Assembly (NCBI GenBank): GCA_023436495.1
Contig: JAEZIT010000039.1
Location: forward strand, 1-46,580
From: Acidobacteriota bacterium
Lineage (GTDB): Bacteria > Acidobacteriota > Blastocatellia > Pyrinomonadales > Pyrinomonadaceae
Direction: 5' to 3'
Length of the DNA: 46,580 bases
The translations under genes and the position numbers were made by a program. This document shows, in pieces, positions 7,655 through 16,502 of this stretch. The notes below the pieces were generated by a model. That model was given only the letters and a program-made list of their open reading frames with translations. It searched no databases and had not been told where the DNA came from. Numbering within the stretch: position 1 is the first letter of the stretch; each line of letters begins with the position of its first letter.

Positions 7655-9330
7655 GATGACGATTGCGCGGAACCGGCGATATATGTTTCGGCGATCTCAA
7701 TGGCCTGGAAAATGTCTTCCGCAAAATTTTCCGTGCCCGCGCGCTCGACAAAGCCCGAGTTCTCCATTGTTTCGAGAACGCCTCGCGAAACCGCCGAGAA
7801 TACGATTATATAATTTTCGCGGGCGGCTTCGCGAACCATTTCGTCGAGCAGGTGGATGCCGCTGGCGTCGATGGTCAGGACGTGCCGCATCCTGAGAATT
7901 ATGACGCGCGGTTTTTTCGAGACGACGCGGATGGATTCGCGAAATTGGGCTACGGCGCCGAAAAACAGCGAGCCGTAGATTTCGAAAACCTCGACGCCCG
8001 GCGGGATCTGTACGGCGGACATATCGCGTGCAAGTTCTTCGTCTTCGCCCTTCAGGCTTTCGGTCACAACGTTTACCTGCGTCTCGTTCGACATCTTCTG
8101 CAGGAAAAGAAATCCGGCAAGCAGTATTCCGACCTGGATCGCAACCGTCAGCTCAATAAATACGGTGAGAAAGAACGTGGCGAGGAGAACGGCGACGTCG
8201 CCGCGCGGACTTTTTAAGAGGTGACGAAATTCACGCCATTCGCTCATATTGTAAGCGACGACGAGCAGAACGGCGGCGAGCGTGGCCATTGGGATAAGCG
8301 CGGCCCATTCGCCGATGAACATAAGCACCAATAGCAAAAATACGCAGTGGATGATCGCGGAAATGGGCGTTTTTCCGCCGCTTTTGATATTCGTGGCGGT
8401 CCGGGCGATGGCGCCGGTAGCGGGAACGCCACCGAAGATGACCGAGACGATATTGCCGGCTCCCTGCGCGACGAGTTCCATGTTGGACCGGTGCCGTGTT
8501 CCCATCATTCCGTCGGCAACAACAGCAGAAAGCAGCGATTCGAGAGCAGCAAGGATCGCGATGGTGAGCGCGGGCGAGAACATCTGTCGGACCAGTTCCC
8601 AGCTCAGCGCGGGAAACTGGGGAGCGGGCAGCGTATTGGGAACGCCGCCGAACCGTGTTGCGATCGTATCGACAGGAATTTGAAATGCCTGGACAACGAT
8701 CGTTGCGGCGAGGATCGCGATAAGCTGGCCGGGAACCTTTCGCGTGACCTTGGGCCAGAGAACGATAATGAGCAGCGAACCGACGCCGACGGCCAGCGTG
8801 TATGGGTCGAACGTCGAAATATGCCGGAAATATTCGAACCATTTTTCGACGAAATCCGCCGGAACCTTTTCGATCCGCAATCCCAGAAAATCGCTGATCT
8901 GCGATGAGAAAATTATGAGTGCGATCCCCGATGTGAAACCGACGGTAACGGGATAGGGAACGAATTTGAGAAACGCCCCCATGCGGGCGATGCCCATTAT
9001 CCCGAGGATGACGCCGGCGATGAGCGTCGCGACGACAAGTCCGTCGTAACCGTACTGCTGTACGATGCCGTAAACGATGACGATGAATGCGCCGGTCGGG
9101 CCGCTGATCTGGGTCCGCGTGCCGCCGAGAACGGCGATGACAAATCCTGCAAAGATCGCAGTGTATAGTCCTTGTTCGGGTTTAACGCCCGAAGCGATCG
9201 CCAACGCGATCGCGAGCGGCAAGGCGACCACGCCGACCGTCAGGCCTCCAAGCAGGTCGCCGGCAAACATCTTGCGCGTGTAGCCTTCGCGGAGAATGGA
9301 GATAAGCTTCGGTTCGAGTTTGCGGTGCAT
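7651..9330 (-). CDS. SulP family anion transporter with STAS domain
   Basis: 559 residues. The N-terminus holds the SulP signatures GLTVGVVALPLAIALAIASG and GTRTQISGPTGAF, followed by about 10-14 membrane segments. GGVPATGAIARTATNIKSGG is the conserved intracellular loop of bacterial SulP proteins. Residues about 430-545 form the cytoplasmic STAS domain with TIDASGIHLLDEM. Family members carry sulfate, bicarbonate or dicarboxylates; the sequence alone does not decide. A gamma-carbonic anhydrase is encoded 2.4 kb upstream on the same strand, which mildly favours bicarbonate, but hisS and a terminator intervene. Confidence 0.9.
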   Translation of the reverse strand: MHRKLEPKLISILREGYTRKMFAGDLLGGLTVGVVALPLAIALAIASGVKPEQGLYTAIFAGFVIAVLGGTRTQISGPTGAFIVIVYGIVQQYGYDGLVVATLIAGVILGIMGIARMGAFLKFVPYPVTVGFTSGIALIIFSSQISDFLGLRIEKVPADFVEKWFEYFRHISTFDPYTLAVGVGSLLIIVLWPKVTRKVPGQLIAILAATIVVQAFQIPVDTIATRFGGVPNTLPAPQFPALSWELVRQMFSPALTIAILAALESLLSAVVADGMMGTRHRSNMELVAQGAGNIVSVIFGGVPATGAIARTATNIKSGGKTPISAIIHCVFLLLVLMFIGEWAALIPMATLAAVLLVVAYNMSEWREFRHLLKSPRGDVAVLLATFFLTVFIELTVAIQVGILLAGFLFLQKMSNETQVNVVTESLKGEDEELARDMSAVQIPPGVEVFEIYGSLFFGAVAQFRESIRVVSKKPRVIILRMRHVLTIDASGIHLLDEMVREAARENYIIVFSAVSRGVLETMENSGFVERAGTENFAEDIFQAIEIAETYIAGSAQSSS

Positions 9331-9347
9331 CTAAAATGTAGAATGAT

Positions 9348-9383
9348 AAAAAAAATCAGCTATCAGCTTTTAGCCGATAGCTG
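9348..9383 (-). terminator. Rho-independent terminator after hisS
   Basis: On the minus strand CAGCTATC, an 11-base loop, GATAGCTG, then a short spacer and eight T (9355-9348). It begins five bases after the hisS stop codon. Confidence 0.8.
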
Positions 9384-9388
9384 GCAGC

Positions 9389-10720
9389 TTATGTTTTGTT
9401 TATAACCGTTGCGGCGATCTCATCTTTTGATAAGGTCTCTTGATCGCCGGTCTCCATGTTTTTCAGCGTAACTTTGTTTTCCGCGAGCTCGTTTTCGCCT
9501 ATAACGCATACCCAGGGAATATTTAGTTGCGATGCGTATTTGAATTGCTTGCCGAGTTTGTCGGGTTCGGGATACAAAAGCACGCGGATGCCGGCCGCTC
9601 GCAGATCAGTGGCGAGTTTGAGCGATTCGGCGACGCTTTCTTCGTTCCAGACCGTGACCATCGCATCGGCCGGGGCGGAAGTGGCGATCTCCGGCGGGAA
9701 CATTCCGCGTTCGTCCATCACGACAAGAATTCGTTCGAGCCCGAGCGAGAATCCGCATGCAGGGATCTGCTCCTTGCCGAACATCCCGATCAGCCCGTCA
9801 TAACGTCCTCCGCCGCCAAGGCTGCCGGCTAGATCGGGGACGTTTATTTCCATGATCGTGCCGGTGTAATAAGAAAGGCCGCGAGCGAGCGAAGCATCGA
9901 TTCGGACAGTGGGCGAACCGGCGAGAGCAAGGATCTGTTCCAATTCAGATATCCCCCGTTGACCGGTTTCGTGAGAGCCGATGAATTCGCGAAGAATGTC
10001 CAGCTCCGACATATTTCCGCCGGCGGCGATAGCGTTAAAAAGGCCGATAAGCTTTTCGCCGCCGTTGATCCCACGTTCGGAAAATTCTTTGATAACGCCG
10101 CTTTCGCCGATCTTGTCCAGCTTATCGAGTGCAACGAGCGCGTCGGAGTGTTTCGATTCCGAAATACCGACCGCATCCAGCATTCCCCGGAGGACTTCGC
10201 GGTGGTTGATGCGAACCGTGAAGTTCTGAAATCCGACACGTTCGAGGATAGCGGTGACGGCGGAGATCAATTCCGCTTCGACGATCATGGACTTCGAACC
10301 GATCGCGTCGACGTCGCATTGGTAAAATTCGCGAAACCGTCCGCGAGCCGGGCGGTCGGCGCGCCATACTGGTTGGATTTGATAGCGTTTGAAAAATTTG
10401 GGAAGTTCGTTACGGTTATTGGCGACGACGCGGGCGAGCGGCACGGTCAGGTCGTAGCGGAGCGCGAGGTCGGCAAGATCCTTTTCTTCGGCTGAGGCCG
10501 CCAGTTTCTCACCGCGTTTCAATATTTTAAAGATAAGCTGGTTGCCTTCTTCGCCGTATTTGCCCATGAGGGTTTCGATATTTTCGACGGCGGGCGTCTC
10601 GAGGGGTTCGAAACCGTAGCTTTCGTAAACTTCTTTGATAATGCCGATCACATATTCGCGCTTGCGAACGTCGGCGGGAAGAAAATCGCGCATTCCGCGC
10701 GCGGGGTTAGTTTTGCTCAT
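9389..10720 (-). CDS. hisS: Histidyl-tRNA synthetase
   Basis: Charges tRNA-His in the cytosol. 443 residues, normal for the bacterial class II enzyme. Motifs in order: N-terminal RGMRDFLP, motif 1 region DLALRYDLTVPLAR, motif 2 GRFREFYQCDVDAIG, the histidine-specific RGLSYYTG and GGGGRYDGL, and motif 3 FSLGLERILV. The C-terminal anticodon-binding domain starts near residue 340 (DAMVTVWNEE). It is the last gene before a strong terminator. A short intergenic region with no recognised gene separates it from the barrel-protein gene upstream. Confidence 0.96.
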   Translation of the reverse strand: MSKTNPARGMRDFLPADVRKREYVIGIIKEVYESYGFEPLETPAVENIETLMGKYGEEGNQLIFKILKRGEKLAASAEEKDLADLALRYDLTVPLARVVANNRNELPKFFKRYQIQPVWRADRPARGRFREFYQCDVDAIGSKSMIVEAELISAVTAILERVGFQNFTVRINHREVLRGMLDAVGISESKHSDALVALDKLDKIGESGVIKEFSERGINGGEKLIGLFNAIAAGGNMSELDILREFIGSHETGQRGISELEQILALAGSPTVRIDASLARGLSYYTGTIMEINVPDLAGSLGGGGRYDGLIGMFGKEQIPACGFSLGLERILVVMDERGMFPPEIATSAPADAMVTVWNEESVAESLKLATDLRAAGIRVLLYPEPDKLGKQFKYASQLNIPWVCVIGENELAENKVTLKNMETGDQETLSKDEIAATVINKT

Positions 10721-10851
10721 CGTGTATTCTCAAGGCACGTAGAAAGAAAAGTTAAAAGGTAACATTGAACCGTTAAACGAAAACTCTCTATTGCCACGCT
10801 TCGCAGGCATCATCGCCCTGAAATCAAGTTTCGATTTTACACGAACAATGC

Positions 10852-11604
10852 CTATTTGCTGAAAAACGAATAACCGACGTAGAAAACGTTGGCGTTGTAA
10901 CCGGGATTGATCTCACCGATGTTCATATTCGAGATATGAAAATAGCGGTAGCCGAAGTTGATCGTGCGCTTTCGGGAAAGATGGTACATCAGGCCGCCGC
11001 CGAAATCGGCCGCGAAGTTATAACTCGGGCTGTCGGGGACCGGAATGGGCTTGCTGCTGAAGATGAAGCCGGCGCCGAGACGGACGTAGGGTTTCAGGCG
11101 ACGGCGGGGCATAAAGACGAATCGAAAGGCGGCCGGCTGGACGCCGATGCTGAACGTATTGGTGCGAACTGTCTTCGGCGTGTCCGGCGTTTCTTTTTCA
11201 GAGATATAGTCCGGGTTCTTTACCTCGTTCTTGATCGCGAAAGAAATCGGAATGACCTCAAACATATATTCGAAGGTCACGCCTTTTGTAGTGCCGATGA
11301 CACGACCGAATTGAAAGCTTGCCATCGCGAATTTTCTGCCGGCGGTGTCGTATTCCTTTCGACCGCTAAGGAACGTAGGCTGCATCGGAGCCATACCGAA
11401 TTCGACAGCGTATTCTTTCGCTCCGCGCCGGAGCTTATAATCGCCGAAATCGGGCCGTTCGCCAGGTTCGTCTTCGGCGGCCAGGTCGGCTGACTGCTGG
11501 CCGATGTCGGCTTCGGAATGATCGGACGGAGAAACTTGCTGCGCCGGCGTACTGGCAGCAATAAAGGCCACGAGCAGAGTTGTGAGGACAGGTATCTTAA
11601 GCAC
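10852..11604 (-). CDS. PagL-like outer-membrane barrel (putative acyloxyacyl hydrolase)
   Basis: 250 residues with a signal peptide (MLKIPVLTTLLVAFIAAS, cleavage near AQQ). The mature part has alternating beta-strands typical of an eight-stranded barrel. Near the C-terminus YRYFHISNMNIGEINPG carries His223 and Ser225 in the H-x-S-N arrangement of the lipid A 3-O-deacylase PagL. PagL uses a Glu 12 residues after the Ser; here the nearest Glu is 6 residues after it (Glu231), so catalysis is uncertain. The last residue is Lys rather than the aromatic expected by the BAM machinery. A plain OmpA-like barrel is the alternative. Confidence 0.65.
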   Translation of the reverse strand: MLKIPVLTTLLVAFIAASTPAQQVSPSDHSEADIGQQSADLAAEDEPGERPDFGDYKLRRGAKEYAVEFGMAPMQPTFLSGRKEYDTAGRKFAMASFQFGRVIGTTKGVTFEYMFEVIPISFAIKNEVKNPDYISEKETPDTPKTVRTNTFSIGVQPAAFRFVFMPRRRLKPYVRLGAGFIFSSKPIPVPDSPSYNFAADFGGGLMYHLSRKRTINFGYRYFHISNMNIGEINPGYNANVFYVGYSFFSK

Positions 11605-11707
11605 GGAACCAATTCTCCCGGCCAGCGGCCGTTTCCAAGATCGTATTAAAACGAGACGAATCGAAAAACTGATCCGCCTAGTAGTAAATTCCGTGCCAAA
11701 AATGCGG

Positions 11708-12214
11708 TCAGGAAGAATATTCGGATTTCAGAGAAACGTAGTTCTGCCAAAATCGGGCGAGGTCGGCTACCTCGTCGTCAGTGAGCGGGCGTTTTACCTT
11801 CGCCGGGCTGCCCATGACGAGTGAACGCGGAGGGATGACGGTGCCGGGCGTAAGAAGGCTGCCGGCGGCAACAAGGGAATCGCGGCCGATGCGTACACCG
11901 TCGAGCAGGATGGCCCCGATGCCGATCAGGCAACCCGTTTCGACATAGCAGCCGTGCAGTGTGACGCGGTGGCCTACGGTGACCTCGTGTTCGAGGATCG
12001 TCGAATGGGTCTTCGAGCTAACGTGAATGACGGTGCCGTCCTGGATATTGGTACGGGCGCCGATACGTATGAAATTGACGTCGCCGCGGATGATCGAACC
12101 GAACCAGACGCTTGAATCTTCGCCAAGTTCGACATCGCCGATGACAATGGCATCGTCGGCGACGAACGCTGTTTCATGTACCTTCGGGTAAATATCGCGG
12201 AAATGTTTGATCAT
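11708..12214 (-). CDS. Gamma-class carbonic anhydrase family protein (left-handed beta-helix)
   Basis: 168 residues. The hexapeptide repeat pattern runs from about residue 14 (ETAFVADDAIVIGDV) to about 125. The three zinc-ligand histidines of the family are in place: His64 (GTVIHVSS), His82 and His87 (VGHRVTLHGC). The C-terminus has the short helix seen in YrdA/PaaY-type proteins. Members hydrate CO2 or are acyl-transferase-like; YrdA-type proteins often have weak activity. The stop of murJ's neighbour is close: this gene starts only nine bases after the murJ stop, on the same strand, so they likely share a transcript. Confidence 0.88.
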   Translation of the reverse strand: MIKHFRDIYPKVHETAFVADDAIVIGDVELGEDSSVWFGSIIRGDVNFIRIGARTNIQDGTVIHVSSKTHSTILEHEVTVGHRVTLHGCYVETGCLIGIGAILLDGVRIGRDSLVAAGSLLTPGTVIPPRSLVMGSPAKVKRPLTDDEVADLARFWQNYVSLKSEYSS

Positions 12215-12223
12215 CGGTTTAGT

Positions 12224-13993
12224 TTACGATCGTTTGAGACGGCGCATAAGCGACGCGTGGAGTTTGTTGAGTTCTTCTACGCCGAGCAGTTTCGCGGAGA
12301 TCACAAAAGCCGCGCCGCCGATGCCGATCGGAACGAACGCCCCGATCAGTTTATTGACGATGCCTGCTATGCCGACATTCGCGGCGATAAAATGATACGT
12401 GAAATAAGAGACGAATGACATTATCGCGGACGCTGCGGCGATACGTGCGAACGAAGAAAGTATGCTGCGTCCGTTAAGGCCCTCGATCTTCTTCCGCATA
12501 AAGAACGCCAGCGCAGAGAAATTGACGAGCGCGACCAGCGACGTGGCAAGAGCGACGCCGACGTGCTGAAGACCGCTCGGGAACAATTCTGTACGACCGA
12601 AATTCGACAGCAAATTGCCGAGGAAATAGCTGCCGAATGCGTTAACCACGATCGAAAACAACGCGATGACCATGGGCGTTCGGGCATCGTCGAGAGCGTA
12701 GAATGCCGGCGAAAGGACCTTGATCGCTGCATAGCCGGTCAGGCCGATCGCATATCCGGTCAGAGCCCATGCGGTCATCGGAACGTCGGCCTCCTTAAAG
12801 GCGCCGCCGTGTGAATAAAGCAGGCGGATAATGGGTTCGCCGAGCACGATCAATCCGCACGCGGAAGGCAGGGTCATCAGGAACACAAGGTTTAACGATG
12901 ACGAAAGCGTGTTTCTGAATTCACCGAATTTGCCTTCGCTGGCCATTCGCGAAAGAACGGGAACCGATGCTGTCCCAACGGCAACGCCGAATAAGCCTAT
13001 GGGAAACTGCATCAGCCGAAATGCATAGCCGAGCCATGAAATGCCGCCTTCGATCCCTGAGACAAAGAATGTATTTACGAGAACGTTGATCTGAACAGCA
13101 GACGTGCCAATGATGGCTGGGGCCATAAGGCCCATAACGCGCTTTACGCCCGGGTCCGTAAAGCTGACGACGGGCAGGAAGCGAAACCCGACGCGGATTA
13201 GCGACGGGACCTGCATTAGAAATTGGGCCGCGCCGCCGATCAGCGTTCCGACGGCCATACCGATAATTGCCCATTGTGCAGGCATTTCGGGCACTGCCTT
13301 GGGGTCACGCGGCACCGTCCATCCGCCGCCGCTGAACCAATACGCGCATGCAAGGCCGACGGCGAGCGATACTATGTTGAAGACCGTAGATGCCGACGCC
13401 GGAACGCCGAAAACCCCTTTCGTGTTCAAGACGCCCATCGCTAGGGCGGCAAGCGCGACGAGCAGGATGAAGGGGAACATTATCTGGGTCAAAATGGTCG
13501 CGACTCGCGCCTTTTCAGGTGAGAAGCCGTCTGCGACGATCGCGACAAAATCGGCTGAAAAATAGATGCCGATCAGCGTGACGATGCTAAGTACGATGGC
13601 CAGGCCATTGAGGACGAGGCTGGCCAGACGCCATGCTTCTTTTTCGCTCTTGTTTACCTGATAATCGGTGAATACCTTGACGAACGCGGCGGACAGAGCG
13701 CCTTCGGCAAACAGGTCGCGAAGGACATTCGGGATACGGAAGGCGACCTGAAACGCGTCGTTGAGAAAACCTGCTCCGAAATAGAAGGCAAAGACCTGCT
13801 CACGGACAAGGCCGAGAATTCGGGAGAACATCACCGCGATCGAGACGATCCCGGCGGAGCGTGCGACGCTGGTCTGTCTGGTGGCGGGCTTTTCCGCCGG
13901 CGTCGCGGCAGGTTTCGGCTCTTCGGGAATTTCGGGTTCTGCCAACTGTTCGGGCGATTCGGCGGTTGGCGCGTCTTGGTTGATCTCATTCAT
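12224..13993 (-). CDS. murJ: Lipid II flippase MurJ
   Basis: Moves the peptidoglycan precursor lipid II across the inner membrane. 589 residues with about 14 membrane helices. The MurJ/MviN signature is clear: SRILGLVREQVFAFYFG, then DAFQVAFRIPNVLRDLFAEGALSAAFVKVF. Residues 1-45 form a Pro/Glu/Ala-rich cytoplasmic extension (repeats of PEEP, PAATP, AEKPA) that most MurJ proteins lack; it could bind a partner or simply be disordered. It lies downstream of the PBP4-type gene on the same strand but behind a terminator, so both envelope genes are near each other without sharing a transcript. Confidence 0.93.
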   Translation of the reverse strand: MNEINQDAPTAESPEQLAEPEIPEEPKPAATPAEKPATRQTSVARSAGIVSIAVMFSRILGLVREQVFAFYFGAGFLNDAFQVAFRIPNVLRDLFAEGALSAAFVKVFTDYQVNKSEKEAWRLASLVLNGLAIVLSIVTLIGIYFSADFVAIVADGFSPEKARVATILTQIMFPFILLVALAALAMGVLNTKGVFGVPASASTVFNIVSLAVGLACAYWFSGGGWTVPRDPKAVPEMPAQWAIIGMAVGTLIGGAAQFLMQVPSLIRVGFRFLPVVSFTDPGVKRVMGLMAPAIIGTSAVQINVLVNTFFVSGIEGGISWLGYAFRLMQFPIGLFGVAVGTASVPVLSRMASEGKFGEFRNTLSSSLNLVFLMTLPSACGLIVLGEPIIRLLYSHGGAFKEADVPMTAWALTGYAIGLTGYAAIKVLSPAFYALDDARTPMVIALFSIVVNAFGSYFLGNLLSNFGRTELFPSGLQHVGVALATSLVALVNFSALAFFMRKKIEGLNGRSILSSFARIAAASAIMSFVSYFTYHFIAANVGIAGIVNKLIGAFVPIGIGGAAFVISAKLLGVEELNKLHASLMRRLKRS

Positions 13994-14036
13994 GCGGTCG
14001 AAACGGTCGAAAAATTATCGCATGACGATTGAAAAG

Positions 14037-14060
14037 AAAAAAGGAAGCCGAAGGGCTTCC
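14037..14060 (-). terminator. Rho-independent terminator after the PBP4-type gene
   Basis: GGAAGCC, a four-base loop, GGCTTCC, followed on the minus strand by six T (14042-14037). The plus-strand side also has TCGTTTT, so it may work in both directions. It lies 27 bases beyond the stop of the carboxypeptidase gene. Confidence 0.85.
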
Positions 14061-14087
14061 TCGTTTTCATTCTTGTTGATCTAATTA

Positions 14088-15515
14088 TTAATCGTTCATC
14101 GCAGTCTGGTTTGCGGCAGGATATCGGACACGCGATTTTGCGAGCCGGACGTCAAGAGCAACCGATTTATAATTCATCGGAGCTGCTCCGCCGAACTGTC
14201 CTTGAATGACGGAAACGTAGTTGTTCTGGAACGAGCGGAATCGCGAAACATTGCCGCGCTGGTTGAATATCACGAACAGGAGTTTGCCGTTCCGGGTGTT
14301 GATCTCGCCCGCGAGCGAGCTGACGCCGCCGTCGGTATTCCCAAGTGTTCCGGTCTTTCCGACGACGCTGCCCGTCGAAAAATCAGTATCGAATCGATTC
14401 TCAAGCGTGCCTTTGTCAATACCGGCGACCGGCATGATATCCACAAAGGTCATTCTGTTTTTGGCAAGTTCGGTGCGAAGCGTGCGAAGCAACTTCATCA
14501 TGGCGGTCGGTGTCACGCGATTGATACCGAGGCCGCTGGAGCTCTGCAAGGCGAATTCGTTCGTCGGAATACCGGCATTGAGCTGGACGATCCGCGAAAC
14601 CGCGTACGGGCCGCCCACCATGTCGCCGAGACGTTCCGATAGGAAATTGTTGGAGTAACAAAGCGTTACCTTGACGATCTCACGAAGCGGAGCCGATTCG
14701 TGGGTGAACACAAGAGTAAGGTTGCTCGGTACGGGCTGAACATATGTCGCACCGGAGATCGCAACACTCGGTGCCGCCTGTTCCTTGCCGTATTTTCCGG
14801 CATTGGTAAGATACGACATCCACGCACGCGTCGCGGCCGCGGGACGCTTTGAAGCATCCAGCGAGGCGTACAGAGCCTGGCCCGCACGCGAGGACGCGGA
14901 CGAATAATTCATCGCGAAATTGTCAGTGACGATGAGGTCGCCCTGGATATTCTTAATTCCAACCTTGTTGAGTGCATTGGCGACCGACACGGCGTGCTCG
15001 TACGAAAAGACGGGATCACGTCCGGTTACATAGAGATTGCCGTGCAGCGTGTTCGTCGTAGGATCGAATGTCCCGTCGGTATAAACCGACGTTGCAAAAC
15101 GGTAGTCGGGGCCGAAAGTTTTCAGGACCGCGTAAGCGGTTGCGATCTTCACGTTCGATGCCGGATTGAATGCGTAGTTCGAGCCGCTGTCGATCACGGT
15201 TTTACCGTCGAGTGTCTGGACGAGTACGCCGGAATATCCGGGAATCGCTATATCGGCGAGAACGGGATATGCGCTCGCAACGGCAGCCGTTGTGGTGGCG
15301 GCAACACTGGAAGTCTTTTTGACGAGCGGGGTGTCGTTATCCGAATTATCGGCCGTCCCCTTATAAACCTGTATGTCCTGAAGAAGTGGTTTGGGGCCGC
15401 CTTGCGGGCCGCTCGCCTTTGACTCAGACGGCTGCGCCGCGACGAAACCGCTAGCCGCAAAAATAACTAACGCACCAACGAACCACAGGTTTATTATATC
15501 CGCAAATTTCTTCAT
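14088..15515 (-). CDS. dacB: D-alanyl-D-alanine carboxypeptidase/endopeptidase (PBP4 type)
   Basis: Periplasmic class C penicillin-binding protein that trims peptidoglycan side chains or cuts cross-links. 475 residues. Signal peptide 1-27 (LVIFAASGFVAAQ). The three active-site motifs are present: SxxK at Ser120-Lys123 (NPASNVKIATAY), SxN at Ser288-Asn290 (YSNNFLSERLGD), and KTG at 387-389 (VGKTGTLG). The usual SSGLG precedes the last domain. Residues 30-85 are a low-complexity Ser/Thr/Ala linker before the catalytic domain. An extended -10 promoter lies about 60 bases upstream and a terminator follows, so it is a single-gene unit. Confidence 0.92.
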   Translation of the reverse strand: MKKFADIINLWFVGALVIFAASGFVAAQPSESKASGPQGGPKPLLQDIQVYKGTADNSDNDTPLVKKTSSVAATTTAAVASAYPVLADIAIPGYSGVLVQTLDGKTVIDSGSNYAFNPASNVKIATAYAVLKTFGPDYRFATSVYTDGTFDPTTNTLHGNLYVTGRDPVFSYEHAVSVANALNKVGIKNIQGDLIVTDNFAMNYSSASSRAGQALYASLDASKRPAAATRAWMSYLTNAGKYGKEQAAPSVAISGATYVQPVPSNLTLVFTHESAPLREIVKVTLCYSNNFLSERLGDMVGGPYAVSRIVQLNAGIPTNEFALQSSSGLGINRVTPTAMMKLLRTLRTELAKNRMTFVDIMPVAGIDKGTLENRFDTDFSTGSVVGKTGTLGNTDGGVSSLAGEINTRNGKLLFVIFNQRGNVSRFRSFQNNYVSVIQGQFGGAAPMNYKSVALDVRLAKSRVRYPAANQTAMND

Positions 15516-15578
15516 TAATTTTTCTTAACCGGTAAGATTGTCGGCAGGCTTCCTTTTCCGTCAAGAAAGGCTTCGGCA

Positions 15579-15587
15579 ATTATACCA
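15579..15587 (-). promoter_or_regulatory. Extended -10 promoter for the PBP4-type gene
   Basis: On the minus strand TGGTATAAT, a TGn-TATAAT extended -10. The -35 region is poor, as is normal for extended -10 promoters. The predicted leader is about 57 nt to the ATG at 15515. Confidence 0.5.
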
Positions 15588-15601
15588 TATCTATAGGTGA
15601 A

Positions 15602-15769
15602 CAATTCAAGCATGAAAATCCTGCGGATCCCATACTGTATGACGCCTCCTACGATGAATTTTGTCTAAGGTAAGATGTATACCATTTTCATCTGTCCTTA
15701 TGGTAGCGATTGAAATCGCTTATACATATTAAATACGACGAATTGAAAAGAATTGTTACAAAAATTTCG
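15602..15769. other. Intergenic stretch with nested inverted repeats
   Basis: This is part of the 300-base gap 15516-15815 between divergent genes, AT-richer than its surroundings. No gene is seen. It holds AGCGATT-GA-AATCGCT (15705-15720) inside an outer GTATA (15677-15681)/TATAC (15721-15725) pair, with ACCA/TGGT between them. These could form a folded RNA or bind a regulator of either flanking gene. Confidence 0.35.
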
Positions 15770-15798
15770 TTGACACTTGTAGAGACGGTACCTAGAAT
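15770..15798 (+). promoter_or_regulatory. Near-consensus promoter for the 8-oxoguanine glycosylase gene
   Basis: TTGACA at 15770-15775, a 17-bp spacer, TAGAAT at 15793-15798. The predicted start near 15805 would leave only about 11 nt before the GTG at 15816, and no Shine-Dalgarno sequence is visible there. Confidence 0.7.
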
Positions 15799-15815
15799 TC
15801 TAATTAACCGCTGCT

Positions 15816-16478
15816 GTGAATAAGATTCGAGAGCCCTTAACGATCGATCTGATAAGATCTGCCCACCGTGAACGACGCGACGAGATCAGAAAGCGGCTCG
15901 CGGAGTTCGACGCTGTTTGGAAGCAGGGCGACGACAGTCGGCTTTGGGAAGAGATGGCGTTTTGTTTCTTTACGGGCGGCTGTTCGGCTCAGATGGGGAT
16001 GAACTCGATCGCAGCGATCCGGCAGCTTCTAAAAATGGGCTCGCAGGAAGAGATCGCAGCGGCGCTGGTGGGAGTACATCGTTACCCCAATGCCCGAGCC
16101 CGGTACGTGGTTGAGAGCCGGGCCTTTTTGACCGAACAATTCGGAATGCAGCTAAGGAAGAGGCTGTTGGAACTGGAACATCACGAGCAGCGTCGCGATT
16201 GGCTAGCGATGGAAAAGGGCGTAAAAGGACTAGGGTATAAGGAAGCGAGCCACTATCTGCGGAACATCGGCTTCAAGGGGTATGCGATACTCGATAAACA
16301 TGTACTTAACTGTTTGGCGGAACTGAAAATAATTGACGAGCCAAAGCCACCAAACACGCGGTCGCGGTATCTAACAATTGAGAAACTTCTGAAAGGCCTG
16401 GCGGCAGAGGCCGGGATCGATTTCGATGAGCTTGACCTTGTCCTGTGGTCAATGAAAACCGGAAAGATCCTAAAATAA
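15816..16478 (+). CDS. ogg: N-glycosylase/DNA lyase, archaeal-type Ogg (Ogg2 family)
   Basis: Removes 8-oxoguanine from DNA and nicks the strand by beta-elimination. 220 residues from a GTG start; the size fits Ogg2, which lacks the N-terminal domain of eukaryotic OGG1. The helix-hairpin-helix is KGVKGLGYKEASHYLRNIGF with catalytic Lys142; the catalytic Asp160 is in AILDKHVL. The C-terminus ends WSMKTGKILK, the family's terminal lysine motif used in base recognition. Most well-known members are archaeal or thermophilic. A near-consensus promoter lies just upstream with a very short leader. The gene 24 bases downstream has its own ribosome-binding site. Confidence 0.88.
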   Translation: MNKIREPLTIDLIRSAHRERRDEIRKRLAEFDAVWKQGDDSRLWEEMAFCFFTGGCSAQMGMNSIAAIRQLLKMGSQEEIAAALVGVHRYPNARARYVVESRAFLTEQFGMQLRKRLLELEHHEQRRDWLAMEKGVKGLGYKEASHYLRNIGFKGYAILDKHVLNCLAELKIIDEPKPPNTRSRYLTIEKLLKGLAAEAGIDFDELDLVLWSMKTGKILK

Positions 16479-16502
16479 CCCAATAGAAAAGGAGAAATTA
16501 AT

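Noticed and set aside
15705..15720. GATTGAAAT resembling a CRISPR repeat end
   Set aside because: Only one copy and no spacer pattern; it is an inverted repeat.
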